Notes: generated by a model from the letters alone, not told the origin. 64,000 nucleotides of DNA from Lentimicrobiaceae bacterium (GCA_023227965.1 JALOCA010000009.1:25174-89173); one strand, 5' to 3'; counted from the first letter of the stretch, positions 45,288-54,644 are shown. Numbers and translations are program-made.

Positions 45288-47402
45288 ATGAAAAAACTCA
45301 CTTTATTAATGACAACCATTATCCTGCTGTCGCTGGTTGCCTGCAAGAATAAGCAACAAACCAAAAGCGATAATCCATTCTTTGCGGAATACACAACCCC
45401 GTTCCAGGTTCCACCTTTCGACAAGATTGATTCAACCCACTATCTGCCTGCTTTTTTAGAAGGTATGAAACAGCAAACTGCCGAAATTGACTCCATTGTC
45501 AACAACACCCAGGCACCAGATTTCGATAACACCATCCTTGCCTTCGACAAATCCGGAAAGTTACTCGAAAAAGTAAGTTTGGTGTTCTACAACATGCTTG
45601 AAGCCATCACTACACCACAACTTCAGGCACTTGCCAAGAAAATTGAGCCAATGATGTCGAAACATCACGACGATATTTACCTTAACGGGAAACTTTTTGC
45701 CAGGATAAAAGCCGTTTACGAAAAACGCAAAGAATCCAAGCTCGACGGTCAGCAAATACGCGTTGTGGAAAAATATTTCAGCGATTTTGAACGTCGCGGT
45801 GCCAATCTTCCCAAAGACAAACAGGAACTGCTTCGCAAGGTTAATACTGAGCTTTCTACACTTACACTCACCTTTGGCGACAACGTGCTTGCCGAAAATA
45901 ATGCTTTTAAGCTGGTTATTGATGACAAAAAAGACCTGGAAGGACTTCCGCAAAGTGTGATTGACGGAGCTGCTCAGGCTGCCAAAGAACAAAAAATGGA
46001 TGGTAAATGGGCTTTTGGCCTCGACAAACCAAGCATGATTCCGTTTCTGCAATACGATGCCAACCGCAACTTGCGCGAAAAGATTTACCGTGCCTATTTC
46101 ATGCGTGGAAATAACGGCAACAAAAACGATAATAATGGTGTGATACAAAAGCTTGTAAAGCTACGCGCAGAAAAAGCCCAACTTTTGGGATATAAGAGTT
46201 TTGCCGATTATGTGATTGATGAAAACATGGCAAAAACCCCCGCTAAAGCAAACGAGTTCCTGATGCAACTATGGAAAGCTGCTTTGCCAGTAGCGAAAAA
46301 GGAAGCTGCTGAGATGCAGAAAATCATTGACCGTGATGGTGGAAAATTCAAGCTGCAACCCTGGGACTGGTGGTACTATGCCGAAAAAGTCCGTAAGGAA
46401 AAATTTAATCTTGATGAAAACGAAATGAAGCCTTATTTCAGTCTGAAAAATGTACGAGAAGGGATGTTTCATGTTGCAAATAAGCTGTATGGCATTACTT
46501 TTACGCAACTTACCAACTTGCCGGTTTATCAAAAAGATGTGGAAACCTATGAAGTAAAGGAAGCCGATGGCACACACATTTCTATTCTCTATTTAGACTA
46601 TTACCCACGCCCCGAAAAAAGCGGTGGTGCATGGTGTACCGATTTTCGCTCTCCGGGCTGGGAAAATGGTAAAAAAACACCTCCTGTTATTTCTATAGTT
46701 ACCAATTTTACAAAGCCTAACGGCGAAACTCCTGCATTGCTCAACTGGGACGAAGTAACCACCTTGTTCCATGAATTTGGTCATTCATTACATTTTATGT
46801 TTGCCGAAGGAAAATATAGCCGTACAACCGGCAATGTACCCAACGATTACGTTGAAATGCCTTCGCAGGTAATGGAAAACTGGGCAGGCGATCCCGAAGT
46901 ACTGAAAGCTTATGCCAAACATTATAAAACCGGAGAAGTAATCCCTGATAAGCTGATCGAGAAAATAGTAAAAAGTGGACAGTTCAACCAGGGTTTCGAA
47001 ACAGTGGAATTACTCGCAGCTTCCTTACTCGATATTGATTTCCACATTATTTCCGATCCAAAGGACATCAACGTAGCAGCTTTTGAAAAGGCTTCGATGG
47101 ATAAAATCGGACTGATACCGGAAATTTTACCACGTTACCGCCCCACTTATTTTTCCCATATTTTTAGTGGCGACGAATATGCTGCCGGTTATTATGTGTA
47201 TATATGGGCTGCCGTGCTGGATGCCGATGCTTTCAACGCTTTTAAATCCTCTGGCGACATTTATAATAAAGAACTTGCAACCAAATTCCGTAAGTATTGT
47301 CTTGCCGAATCGGGTAATGATGAAGGAATGGTACAGTACCGCAAATTTCGTGGTCAGGATCCTACCGTAGAGCCTTTATTGAAACGCAAAGGTTTGAAGT
47401 AA
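45288..47402 (+). CDS. dcp: M3-family peptidyl-dipeptidase (Dcp type), lipoprotein
   Basis: A 704-residue zinc peptidase cutting dipeptides from the C-terminus of oligopeptides. The zinc motif HEFGH is near residue 495 (LFHEFGHSLHFMF) with the third ligand in the following MPSQVMENW region. Unlike cytosolic Dcp of E. coli it starts with a lipobox signal (LLSLVA-C19), so it should be anchored on the periplasmic side. A bidirectional terminator separates it from the convergent M1 peptidase gene. Confidence 0.94.
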   Translation: MKKLTLLMTTIILLSLVACKNKQQTKSDNPFFAEYTTPFQVPPFDKIDSTHYLPAFLEGMKQQTAEIDSIVNNTQAPDFDNTILAFDKSGKLLEKVSLVFYNMLEAITTPQLQALAKKIEPMMSKHHDDIYLNGKLFARIKAVYEKRKESKLDGQQIRVVEKYFSDFERRGANLPKDKQELLRKVNTELSTLTLTFGDNVLAENNAFKLVIDDKKDLEGLPQSVIDGAAQAAKEQKMDGKWAFGLDKPSMIPFLQYDANRNLREKIYRAYFMRGNNGNKNDNNGVIQKLVKLRAEKAQLLGYKSFADYVIDENMAKTPAKANEFLMQLWKAALPVAKKEAAEMQKIIDRDGGKFKLQPWDWWYYAEKVRKEKFNLDENEMKPYFSLKNVREGMFHVANKLYGITFTQLTNLPVYQKDVETYEVKEADGTHISILYLDYYPRPEKSGGAWCTDFRSPGWENGKKTPPVISIVTNFTKPNGETPALLNWDEVTTLFHEFGHSLHFMFAEGKYSRTTGNVPNDYVEMPSQVMENWAGDPEVLKAYAKHYKTGEVIPDKLIEKIVKSGQFNQGFETVELLAASLLDIDFHIISDPKDINVAAFEKASMDKIGLIPEILPRYRPTYFSHIFSGDEYAAGYYVYIWAAVLDADAFNAFKSSGDIYNKELATKFRKYCLAESGNDEGMVQYRKFRGQDPTVEPLLKRKGLK

Positions 47403-47423
47403 TGTTTCAAAAAGTTTTTGGAC

Positions 47424-47457
47424 AAAAAAAGGCTGTCTTTTGCAGACAGCCTTTTTT
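47424..47457 (+). terminator. Bidirectional terminator between M3 and M1 peptidase genes
   Basis: Stem GGCTGTC/GACAGCC (47431-47437 with 47445-47451), flanked by an A run and a T run, so it can stop both convergent genes. Confidence 0.9.
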
Positions 47458-47473
47458 ATTTTTATAAATTGAA

Positions 47474-49471
47474 TTATTTGACAACAACAAGTTTGTGTGT
47501 AAGGGCGTTTTTTGATGTTTCGAGGCGGATAAAATACAATCCTGAAGGCAGTGCCGATACATCACACTGCAGAGTATGATTCCCCGTTGTTTCAAAAACA
47601 TTGTTCAGAATAATCTTTTGTTCCTTCCCTGTAATGCTAAATAGCTTCATGCTTACAGTAGCATTTTCAGGCAGATAATAATTTATTGAAGTTTGCCCTG
47701 AAGCCGGGTTGGGTTTACAAATAAGCGATAAATCGTTGCCTGTAACAGCCGACTCATTAATTCCAACAGTTGTTGTTCCTTCTTTTAATAAAATATCACC
47801 ATTTGGGTCGAAAACGAGCGAAACAGGCTGACGGTCGAAAACCCAATCAAAATGCTCGTGGTTTATTGTGTTCATTACCCTGATGAGCGTATCTTGTCCC
47901 TGGTTAAAATGAATAAGCACCTCTAATGGCATTTGGAAATATGTACCACTTAAACTGTTATTCTGGTTAACATTAAAATTCACTCTCCATTGCCCATTCC
48001 TGAGGCTTACAAAGTTATAAATGTTGGCATAATCGGGGTGATTCGGTTCAAAAATCCATTCATCAAAAAACCATGACAAATCCTGTTCCGATGCCTGTTC
48101 CATAGTATTTTTGAAATCACTGATTCTTGCTGAATGGTATCTTAGGGCGGGGTTGGTGGCATACTGGTTTATGCCCATAAAAAACAAACTGTCTCCTAAC
48201 GTATAGCGTAGCATATGTAAAACGCAACTTCCTTTCATGTAGGTAATGGCATAATCGAATAAAATATCAGTTGAAGGGGTATTAATAGCCCATTCAGGGT
48301 TTGAAATAGCCCAGCCGGGGTTACTCCACATGTAATAACTCGCATTATCTTCCATTTCATTATGGTACGCCGTATATCCACCGGTATGTTCAACCCAGTG
48401 GGCTTCTGTCCATGTTGCAAAGCCCTCATTAAGGAAAATATCAGCCCATGTTGCACAAGTTATCATGTCGCCAAACCATTGGTGAGCAAATTCATGGGCA
48501 AGCAGGTCTGAACTCCAGCAATCGGGGCAAAGGCTGGTAAGAGTTTGATTCTCCATTCCGCCCCATGAAAATTCATTATTAAGCGTTGCAAAACCATTTT
48601 TTTCGAAAGGATGTTCGCCAAAAGCTTCCGAATAAAAATTCATCATAGGAACCATGTATTGTCTGGGGCTACTGATGTTTTCGCCATTATTGTAATAAAA
48701 ACGAATAGGGGTGCTGTCGTTTCCTGTGGGATTGGGGCGGTAAATAATGTCGAGTTTATAATTGGTTTTAGAAGTGAGAATTGTAAGGTAAGTTGCTACC
48801 GGATCACGGCTTATCCAATGATATACCATTGTATCTCCATCTAAGGTCGAATCAGCAAGCCTGCCATTAGATGCTAATTTAACGTTAGAAGGCACTCTTG
48901 CGGTAATGTCGGTAGTGGCTTTATCAGAGGGTTTATCCCAACAGGGAAACCATTTACGTGCACCTTCGGGTTCGCAATCGGTAAAAACAAAGCCACCGCT
49001 TGCATAAAAAGCACCATCTCCACCGTTTACATTTTTGTGCTGATACCAAATTTTTACCATCAGGGTGTCGCCTGCATTATAAGTCTGGTCCAAAGTAATG
49101 GTAAGTAAATTATTACTATGGGTAAACGTGCTTCCGCCAAGGGTAACAGAATCTATCTCAAGCGAAGTATTTACTGCATTCAGCGTTATCTGACTGATAG
49201 TGGAATCGGCAACCATCGTAATGGTGTTAGTTGCCGTAAAATTGTCAGGATACGGGCTTTGGAAACAGTTAAAAATATCCACATCTAATTTGTAATTTAA
49301 AACATTAAAAGAGTGTGGAATATCAGTATACGATTGTTTTAGCGCATAATTTGCACTATGTTGATGTTTTAGCGCACAATATTCAGCTCCGTTGCGAAAA
49401 GAGGTATTTTGTGCGAAAATTATAATACCGGTAAATAGTAGTAAAAAAATAATAGTTAGTGTCCTTTTCAT
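47474..49471 (-). CDS. M1-family metallopeptidase with T9SS sorting domain
   Basis: A 665-residue secreted aminopeptidase-like protein. Signal peptide, M1 N-domain, the substrate motif GGMEN near 295, the zinc site HEFAHQWFGD near 322 with the third ligand in NEGFATWTE, and a C-terminal type IX sorting domain (CKPNPASGQ..., ending KLVVVK). M1 enzymes remove N-terminal residues; this one would act at the surface or outside. The ATG at 49471 is chosen because the -7 element 24 bases upstream overlaps the TTG that opens the longer frame. Confidence 0.93.
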   Translation of the reverse strand: MKRTLTIIFLLLFTGIIIFAQNTSFRNGAEYCALKHQHSANYALKQSYTDIPHSFNVLNYKLDVDIFNCFQSPYPDNFTATNTITMVADSTISQITLNAVNTSLEIDSVTLGGSTFTHSNNLLTITLDQTYNAGDTLMVKIWYQHKNVNGGDGAFYASGGFVFTDCEPEGARKWFPCWDKPSDKATTDITARVPSNVKLASNGRLADSTLDGDTMVYHWISRDPVATYLTILTSKTNYKLDIIYRPNPTGNDSTPIRFYYNNGENISSPRQYMVPMMNFYSEAFGEHPFEKNGFATLNNEFSWGGMENQTLTSLCPDCWSSDLLAHEFAHQWFGDMITCATWADIFLNEGFATWTEAHWVEHTGGYTAYHNEMEDNASYYMWSNPGWAISNPEWAINTPSTDILFDYAITYMKGSCVLHMLRYTLGDSLFFMGINQYATNPALRYHSARISDFKNTMEQASEQDLSWFFDEWIFEPNHPDYANIYNFVSLRNGQWRVNFNVNQNNSLSGTYFQMPLEVLIHFNQGQDTLIRVMNTINHEHFDWVFDRQPVSLVFDPNGDILLKEGTTTVGINESAVTGNDLSLICKPNPASGQTSINYYLPENATVSMKLFSITGKEQKIILNNVFETTGNHTLQCDVSALPSGLYFIRLETSKNALTHKLVVVK

Positions 49472-49495
49472 GGAATTTGGGTTTTTAAGAGTGTA

Positions 49496-49503
49496 CAAAT
49501 GTA
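49496..49503 (-). promoter_or_regulatory. -7 element TACATTTG, M1 peptidase
   Basis: Minus-strand match to TAnnTTTG, 24 bases before the ATG at 49471. Confidence 0.55.
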
Positions 49504-49660
49504 AAAATAAAATACACCAGAGAAAGTATAAAAATAAATGAAATATTCATAAGAACAATGTTCATAGAAACTGACAATGATATATGGATATTCCCCCGAT
49601 TTTCGGAGCAAACTGTCTGACCAATAAATTATAAAACTAATAGCAGATGAGATGGTTGCA

Positions 49661-50353
49661 CTATTTTATTAGTCCTTTTATTTCTATTGCCCTAATAATT
49701 AAATCGGAAATATTATCTATTGAAAAACAACTGCAATTGATTACAAGGTCAAACAGGATGTCATCGGGTTTTTTCCTGAGAAAGGACTCAATCAAAGCAT
49801 TGCGTTTATTGTCAATCTCGATGATATCCTTTATTGCCTGAGCAGGGCTAACATTGTTTGTATGACAAATTTTTTCAACCCGCCAGTCAATAGGGGCTTG
49901 TAGCCGGATATGGATACCCGACGGTATTGATTTTGTGATAGCCACACCACCTCTTCCTACTATTACACAAAACCCTTTTAAAGCATAAAACTCAACGACA
50001 TTTCGTATTGTTTTTTGAATTAACTTGTTGTTGATATAGTATTTGGATGAAAAAGACTCAAGAAAATCCTGAAAACTGTTATGTTCTTCGTCTGAAAAAT
50101 ATTTTCTTATTTTTTCGGTATTTACATTAATTTTATTTGCCGTATCAGCAATAATTTCTTTGTTAATGTACTCCCATTTGTTTTTCCCTTCTGAATTTAA
50201 ATTGAGCTTTTCAACAAGTGAATGTGCTACAAACTTTGAAGGGCAACCATATTCACGCGAAATGGTAATAAATGGATTTGGATGACGGGATTCTGCTGAA
50301 AATATGCTACTATGTCTTCTTTCGAAATAATCGTATAAGGAATGAGGCTCCAT
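49661..50353 (-). CDS. Cytidylate-kinase-like family protein
   Basis: A 230-residue protein of the P-loop cytidylate-kinase-like family. It opens the fold with ITISREYGCPSKFVA (about 27-41), where relatives carry REYGSGG, so the phosphate loop is altered. The later IVGRGGVAI and IRLQAPIDWRVEKI match the family well. The substrate is unknown and the changed loop leaves catalysis uncertain. It has its own -7 element 22 bases upstream and is divergent from rnz. Confidence 0.8.
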   Translation of the reverse strand: MEPHSLYDYFERRHSSIFSAESRHPNPFITISREYGCPSKFVAHSLVEKLNLNSEGKNKWEYINKEIIADTANKINVNTEKIRKYFSDEEHNSFQDFLESFSSKYYINNKLIQKTIRNVVEFYALKGFCVIVGRGGVAITKSIPSGIHIRLQAPIDWRVEKICHTNNVSPAQAIKDIIEIDNKRNALIESFLRKKPDDILFDLVINCSCFSIDNISDLIIRAIEIKGLIK

Positions 50354-50375
50354 GGGAAGAGGTTTTTATATTAAA

Positions 50376-50383
50376 CAAAAGTA
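50376..50383 (-). promoter_or_regulatory. -7 element TACTTTTG, cytidylate-kinase-like gene
   Basis: Minus-strand match to TAnnTTTG, 22 bases before the ATG at 50353. Confidence 0.5.
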
Positions 50384-50429
50384 CAAAAAATGCAGGAAGA
50401 AACCAATAAGATAATCCTATTAATTTCAT

Positions 50430-50437
50430 TATCTTTG
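50430..50437 (+). promoter_or_regulatory. -7 element TATCTTTG, rnz (probably leaderless)
   Basis: Match to TAnnTTTG ending only 4 bases before the ATG at 50442, so transcription would begin at or just before the start codon. Confidence 0.5.
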
Positions 50438-50441
50438 TCCA

Positions 50442-51356
50442 ATGACTTTTACCGTACGAATTTTAGGTAGTAGCGCAGCTCTGCCTACTTCCAAACGTAA
50501 TCCGAGTACACAGTTGCTCAACCATAAAGGGAAGTTGTTCCTTATTGATTGTGCCGAGGGAACTCAAATGCAACTCCGAAGATACGGTATCCGCATGCTT
50601 CGTATTAACCATATTTTTATCAGTCATCTTCATGGGGATCATTATTTCGGGTTGGCAGGGCTGTTGTTTACCTACCATTTGTTGGGCAGAAAGGATGCTC
50701 TGCATATTTTTGCCAAAAAAGAACTTGAGGAAATAATTAAACTGCAATTGCATGTTTCCGAAACCGTGTTGTTGTATCCGCTTGTATTTCACGCCATAAA
50801 CCCTGCGATTCATTATAAAATATATGAAGATGAATTGTTGGAAGTCAATACTATACCGCTAATTCATAGCATTCCAACTTGTGGATTTTTGTTTAAGGAG
50901 AAACCCTTGTTACGAAAGATTAAAAAGGATTTTTTATTGCAGGAAACTGTACCTGTTTCGGAATTTGCAAAAATTAAACAGGGTAGTGATTATATAACCA
51001 ATGAAGGAAGGATTTATCACAACAGAGAAATAACAATACCTTCGGCTCCATCATTATCGTTTGCCTACTGTTCTGATACCGCTTTTGCTGAAAAAACGGC
51101 TGATTATGTAAGGGGGGTAAACGTTTTGTACCATGAGGCAACTTTTATGAGTAATTTATCGGATGTTGCCCGTGATAAAATGCATTCCACGGCTGCTCAG
51201 GCTGCTTTAGTGGCGAAAAAGGCAGGAACGGGGCAACTTATTATCGGGCATTTTTCTGCCCGTTACGAGGATATGCAGCCCCTGCTTAGTGAGGCTAAGG
51301 AAATTTTTGATAATACGGTTGTAGCAGAAGATGGCTTGGAAATAGCCATAGGATAG
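50442..51356 (+). CDS. rnz: Ribonuclease Z
   Basis: A 304-residue zinc endonuclease that trims the 3' end of tRNA precursors. The metal motif HLHGDH is at residues 62-67, preceded by the family strand LIDCAEGTQ (near 35-43). Later ligands are the histidine in TIPLIHSIPT, the aspartate in YCSDTAF and the histidine in IIGHFSAR. Length and motif order fit the long tRNase Z-like bacterial form. A shared terminator follows at 51.4 kb. Confidence 0.95.
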   Translation: MTFTVRILGSSAALPTSKRNPSTQLLNHKGKLFLIDCAEGTQMQLRRYGIRMLRINHIFISHLHGDHYFGLAGLLFTYHLLGRKDALHIFAKKELEEIIKLQLHVSETVLLYPLVFHAINPAIHYKIYEDELLEVNTIPLIHSIPTCGFLFKEKPLLRKIKKDFLLQETVPVSEFAKIKQGSDYITNEGRIYHNREITIPSAPSLSFAYCSDTAFAEKTADYVRGVNVLYHEATFMSNLSDVARDKMHSTAAQAALVAKKAGTGQLIIGHFSARYEDMQPLLSEAKEIFDNTVVAEDGLEIAIG

Positions 51357-51394
51357 AAGGGAATACTTAAATTTTCTGTAAATATTTAAAAATA

Positions 51395-51428
51395 AAAAGA
51401 GTAGCCCGTGCAAGAGCTACTCTTTTTT
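51395..51428 (+). terminator. Bidirectional terminator between rnz and the FKBP gene
   Basis: Stem AAAAGAGTAGC/GCTACTCTTTT (51395-51405 with 51416-51426), with T runs on both strands. Confidence 0.9.
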
Positions 51429-51447
51429 ATGTTTGAAAATCAGAAGG

Positions 51448-52167
51448 TTATTTTTCGATATTAAGCAATTCAACTTCAAAAATAAGCGTAGAGCCTCCGG
51501 GGATAGGACCCGTGGTGTAATCGCCATAACCCAGTTCAGATGGAATGTAGAAAATATATTTTGCACCGGGAGCCATCAGTTGTACGCCTTCCGTCCAACC
51601 TTTAATTACCCTGTCAAGCGGAAAAGAAATGGGTTCACCTCTTTCAACGGAAGAATCGAATACGGTACCGTCTATCAATTTACCGGTATAATGAACTTTC
51701 ACTTTGTCAGTAGCTTTGGGGTGTTCTCCGCTACCTTCGTTAATAATTTTGTATTGCAATCCGCTGGGAAGGGTAATCACACCCTCCTTGGTTTTGTTGT
51801 CAGCCAAAAATGCCGATCCTTTTACTTTGTTTTCGTTAGCCATAGTTTTATTTGTTTCTTCTTGTTTACTCATAAGTTCCTGCTGAAATGCATTGATGAT
51901 ACTGTCGGCTTGTTTCTTGGTAAATACCAGACTATCTTTTCCTTCAAGCCCTTCAGTCAATCCTTTAAAAAAAGCTTCCGGATTAATCTGAATACTGTTT
52001 TTGGTAAAGTTTTTGGCAATATCAGCGCCAATAACGTAGCTGATAGAGTCTATTTTGGTTTCAAAAGCATGTTTGTTTTTATCTTTTTTGTTTTTCTGTG
52101 AAAAAACGCTGCCTGCATTCAGGATTAAACACAGAACGATACAAAAGCTGAAAATGTTTTTTTTCAT
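51448..52167 (-). CDS. FKBP-type peptidyl-prolyl isomerase, periplasmic
   Basis: A 239-residue folding helper exported by a Sec signal (first 23 residues). An FKBP N-terminal dimerisation region (about 30-125, with the helical EAFFKGLTEGLEG segment) precedes the FKBP catalytic domain (about 140-238: VHYTGKLIDGTVFDSS, VIKGWTEGVQLM, IFYIPSELGYGD). This is the FkpA/Mip arrangement. It has a -7 element 30 bases upstream; the exonuclease gene lies 49 bases further up. Confidence 0.94.
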   Translation of the reverse strand: MKKNIFSFCIVLCLILNAGSVFSQKNKKDKNKHAFETKIDSISYVIGADIAKNFTKNSIQINPEAFFKGLTEGLEGKDSLVFTKKQADSIINAFQQELMSKQEETNKTMANENKVKGSAFLADNKTKEGVITLPSGLQYKIINEGSGEHPKATDKVKVHYTGKLIDGTVFDSSVERGEPISFPLDRVIKGWTEGVQLMAPGAKYIFYIPSELGYGDYTTGPIPGGSTLIFEVELLNIEK

Positions 52168-52197
52168 ACAAAAAGGTTTAAGGGTTAATTAGCCGGC

Positions 52198-52205
52198 AAA
52201 TGTAG
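52198..52205 (-). promoter_or_regulatory. -7 element TACATTTG, FKBP gene
   Basis: Minus-strand match to TAnnTTTG, 30 bases before the ATG at 52167. Confidence 0.5.
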
Positions 52206-52216
52206 AGATATTTTTT

Positions 52217-52924
52217 TCAAAAAATAATAACTTTTTCATCGGAAATGGTTTCCGCACCTGAAAAACGTAAAAGAACCTGTGCAATAGTCAAAACATCTTT
52301 CTGGCAATATTTTACAATGCGTTGTAAATTGTGTTCTTCCCAGTACACACGGGCAACTTCGCTGCCATTGATGTCGTCTTTTGGGGTGTGTATTCCCAAA
52401 ACTGCAGCCAGCAGTTCGAGAGAAGTAAAATTTTTATAATCACCAAATTTCCATAGCTCCATAGTGTCGAGATGCTGAATTTCCCATGGCTTTTTCCCCT
52501 GAATACAAAGCATTTTGGGCAGAGGCACACCGTTTATAAGCATTCTTCTTGCGATATAAGGAAAATCGAATTCTTTTCCATTGTGCGCACATAACTTGTG
52601 TTCGGGACGGTAAAAGTGTTTTTCAAGCAAAGAAGCAAAGCCTATGAGAATTTCTTTCTCATCATCACCATAAAACGATTTGATTCTAAACTCATCATTA
52701 TGAAAATACCCTGAAGATATGCAGATAATTTTTCCAAATTCAGCATAAATGCCTGCCCTCTGATATAAATTTTCGGGAGTATCTTCTTCTTTTGTTGCAA
52801 TCTTTTGTGCTTTCCTGTTCCAGAGTGTTACAAATAGCTTATCCAACCCGGCATAATCTCTTGCCTGTGGAACAGTTTCAACATCTATAAAGAGGATGTT
52901 TTTGAGTTCGGCTTGTGAAATCAT
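52217..52924 (-). CDS. DnaQ-like 3'-5' exonuclease (PolB-exonuclease-like)
   Basis: A 235-residue DEDD-type exonuclease of the family predicted as DNA polymerase B-like exonuclease 2. Catalytic acids: D14 and E16 in FIDVETVPQ, the aspartate in AHNGKEFDFPYIARR (about 118), and the late motif YCQKDV. It contains no polymerase part. Likely role is nucleic-acid trimming in repair or RNA turnover. It is divergent from mnmD with about 70 bases between. Confidence 0.85.
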   Translation of the reverse strand: MISQAELKNILFIDVETVPQARDYAGLDKLFVTLWNRKAQKIATKEEDTPENLYQRAGIYAEFGKIICISSGYFHNDEFRIKSFYGDDEKEILIGFASLLEKHFYRPEHKLCAHNGKEFDFPYIARRMLINGVPLPKMLCIQGKKPWEIQHLDTMELWKFGDYKNFTSLELLAAVLGIHTPKDDINGSEVARVYWEEHNLQRIVKYCQKDVLTIAQVLLRFSGAETISDEKVIIF

Positions 52925-52966
52925 GATTTACTTTTTTGTAAAAGTACAAAGAATCTATAGAAAAAA

Positions 52967-52974
52967 TACCTTTG
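52967..52974 (+). promoter_or_regulatory. -7 element TACCTTTG, mnmD
   Basis: Match to TAnnTTTG, 21 bases ahead of the ATG at 52996. Confidence 0.6.
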
Positions 52975-52995
52975 TAATTTGTTTTGCTTATACCA

Positions 52996-53667
52996 ATGGA
53001 TAAACAAATAATACTTACCGACGACGGGTCGCATACACTATTCATCCCTGATCTAAACGAACATTACCATTCCACTTTTGGTGCCATACAGGAATCAGAG
53101 CATATCTTTATCCGTTCGGGCTTACACTATTGTATGCAATTTTCCCGGAATCTGAACATACTCGAAGTGGGGATGGGAACTGGATTAAATGTATTGCTTA
53201 GCGTTGCTGAGAGTAAGCAACATGCTCTTTCAATTCAATATACAGCTCTTGAACCTTATCCATTACCACTGTCTCTTGCTTCGGAACTAAATTATGCTAA
53301 AAGCGGGAAATTGAAGGCTTATCAAAAACTGTTTAATGATATCCATACGGATGATTGGTGTACTCCGGTTATGTTGCATCCTGGCTTTGTTTTTAAGAAA
53401 TTAAAAAGCACAATACAGGAAATGGTTTTGCAAAATAATTGTTTTCAGTTAGTTTACTTCGATGCATTTTCACCGGCAGTGCAGCCGGAAATGTGGACGT
53501 CTGCCGTATTTGTCAAAATTTTTACCGCCATGGTATCTGCCGGAATTTTGGTAACCTATTGCGCAAAAGGAAGTGTGAAAAAATTGTTAAAAGAAGTTGG
53601 TTTTAGAGTTGAAAGCCTACAAGGTCCCCCTGGGAAAAGAGAAATAACAAGGGCAATAAAACCTTAG
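52996..53667 (+). CDS. mnmD: tRNA wobble-uridine methyltransferase MnmD (DUF752)
   Basis: A 223-residue SAM-dependent enzyme adding the final methyl of mnm5-uridine-34. The SAM loop is EVGMGTGLN (near residue 53), and the DUF752 hallmark is YFDAFSPAVQPEMW near 155. It stands alone, without the FAD oxidase half of E. coli MnmC. An ATG at 52996 is preferred to the TTG at 52984. Its 3' end overlaps the convergent acylphosphatase gene by 4 bases. Confidence 0.9.
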   Translation: MDKQIILTDDGSHTLFIPDLNEHYHSTFGAIQESEHIFIRSGLHYCMQFSRNLNILEVGMGTGLNVLLSVAESKQHALSIQYTALEPYPLPLSLASELNYAKSGKLKAYQKLFNDIHTDDWCTPVMLHPGFVFKKLKSTIQEMVLQNNCFQLVYFDAFSPAVQPEMWTSAVFVKIFTAMVSAGILVTYCAKGSVKKLLKEVGFRVESLQGPPGKREITRAIKP

Positions 53668-53942
53668 TTTCCCCTGATTACGTCAAAAGATTCGTAATTT
53701 GTTAGTTCGCCTTCGTTTATTTGTACATCATGGACTACCGAGCCCGGAGATCCTCTTTTGCACCATTGTACAAAGGCAACAATATCCTCCTCCGCACCCT
53801 CTGCTTCAATATACACCTTGTCAATGTCCTTATTTTTAATGGTTCCGTTAATGTGATATCTATATGCAGCTTGCATAGCATAAAATCTGAAACCTACGCG
53901 CTGTACTCTTCCAGTAAGGAGGATGTTGTAGTGTTTTTTCAT
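53664..53942 (-). CDS. acyP: Acylphosphatase
   Basis: A 92-residue enzyme cutting carboxyl-phosphate bonds such as acetyl or carbamoyl phosphate. The phosphate loop is GRVQRVGFRFY (catalytic R19) and the catalytic Asn is N37 in NGTIKN. Length is normal for the family. The -7 element ends only 12 bases before the ATG, so the mRNA leader would be very short. Confidence 0.94.
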   Translation of the reverse strand: MKKHYNILLTGRVQRVGFRFYAMQAAYRYHINGTIKNKDIDKVYIEAEGAEEDIVAFVQWCKRGSPGSVVHDVQINEGELTNYESFDVIRGN

Positions 53943-53954
53943 GCAATTTTTTTA

Positions 53955-53962
53955 CAAATATA
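53955..53962 (-). promoter_or_regulatory. -7 element TATATTTG, acylphosphatase gene
   Basis: Minus-strand match to TAnnTTTG, 12 bases before the ATG at 53942. Confidence 0.5.
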
Positions 53963-53999
53963 AAAAAAATACATTCACCAAATAAAAAAACAATAAGTA

Positions 54000-54644
54000 T
54001 TATCGCATATCAATTATTTCCACTCCCGGATAATTACCCGCTTTGAAAAGAAATTCGCTTTCGGCTACAGGCTGATTGGTAATAAATTTTTTAATTTTAT
54101 AAGTAAATGTACTGCCATCTTTATTGTAAACGGCTACATTCATGAGCTGGCTTTTTATTTTATCAACAGTAAGCCGGACACGGGTAAATGATTTCCCTTT
54201 TTTCAAAGGTGTAAGGTCAATAAAATACACTGCTTTTCCCTCCAGTTGCTTGTCACCTGCAAACTTTGTTTTATAGTTTTCGGTATAGGAAGAAAGCAAA
54301 CGGGAGGGTGTAAATGCGTCATCATTTTCGCCAACGGAATTTATTTGCACTTCGTTGGCGTCTTTTATGTAAGTCCATACTGTTTTCCCATCACTGATAA
54401 CTGTTTGACCAGCTAAATTGAGTTTGTATTTGTCCCCTTTATTAAGAAGACTGCCTTCTCTGAGTTCTTTCTTAGAAGAGGCTTTGTTTTCGGAAATCAT
54501 CGTAAAATCAATATGAATGCTTTTATAGCTTTTTGTTTTGGCGGAAACATCTTTTAAAATAGTTTCCGCTTTTTTATCCTGTGAGAAGGCGTAGGGGGTA
54601 AGGAAGATTAATGCTAAAGAGATAAGAAATTTTTTTTTCATCAT
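54000..54644 (-). CDS. LolA-like periplasmic lipoprotein carrier
   Basis: A 214-residue periplasmic protein with a Sec signal (MMKKKFLISLALIFL, cleavage after FSQ). The LolA/LppC beta-barrel fold is suggested by IHIDFTMISENK, the VWTYIKDANEVQIN segment and the final YPGVEIIDMR. It would ferry lipoproteins from the Lol permease to the outer membrane. It follows ftsK by 86 bases on the same strand, an order seen in other Bacteroidota. Confidence 0.88.
   Translation of the reverse strand: MMKKKFLISLALIFLTPYAFSQDKKAETILKDVSAKTKSYKSIHIDFTMISENKASSKKELREGSLLNKGDKYKLNLAGQTVISDGKTVWTYIKDANEVQINSVGENDDAFTPSRLLSSYTENYKTKFAGDKQLEGKAVYFIDLTPLKKGKSFTRVRLTVDKIKSQLMNVAVYNKDGSTFTYKIKKFITNQPVAESEFLFKAGNYPGVEIIDMR

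Noticed and set aside
51433..52101. 222-codon plus-strand frame opposite the FKBP gene
   Set aside because: Antisense shadow of an unmistakable FKBP gene; the Phe-rich composition comes from the complementary Lys/Glu codons.
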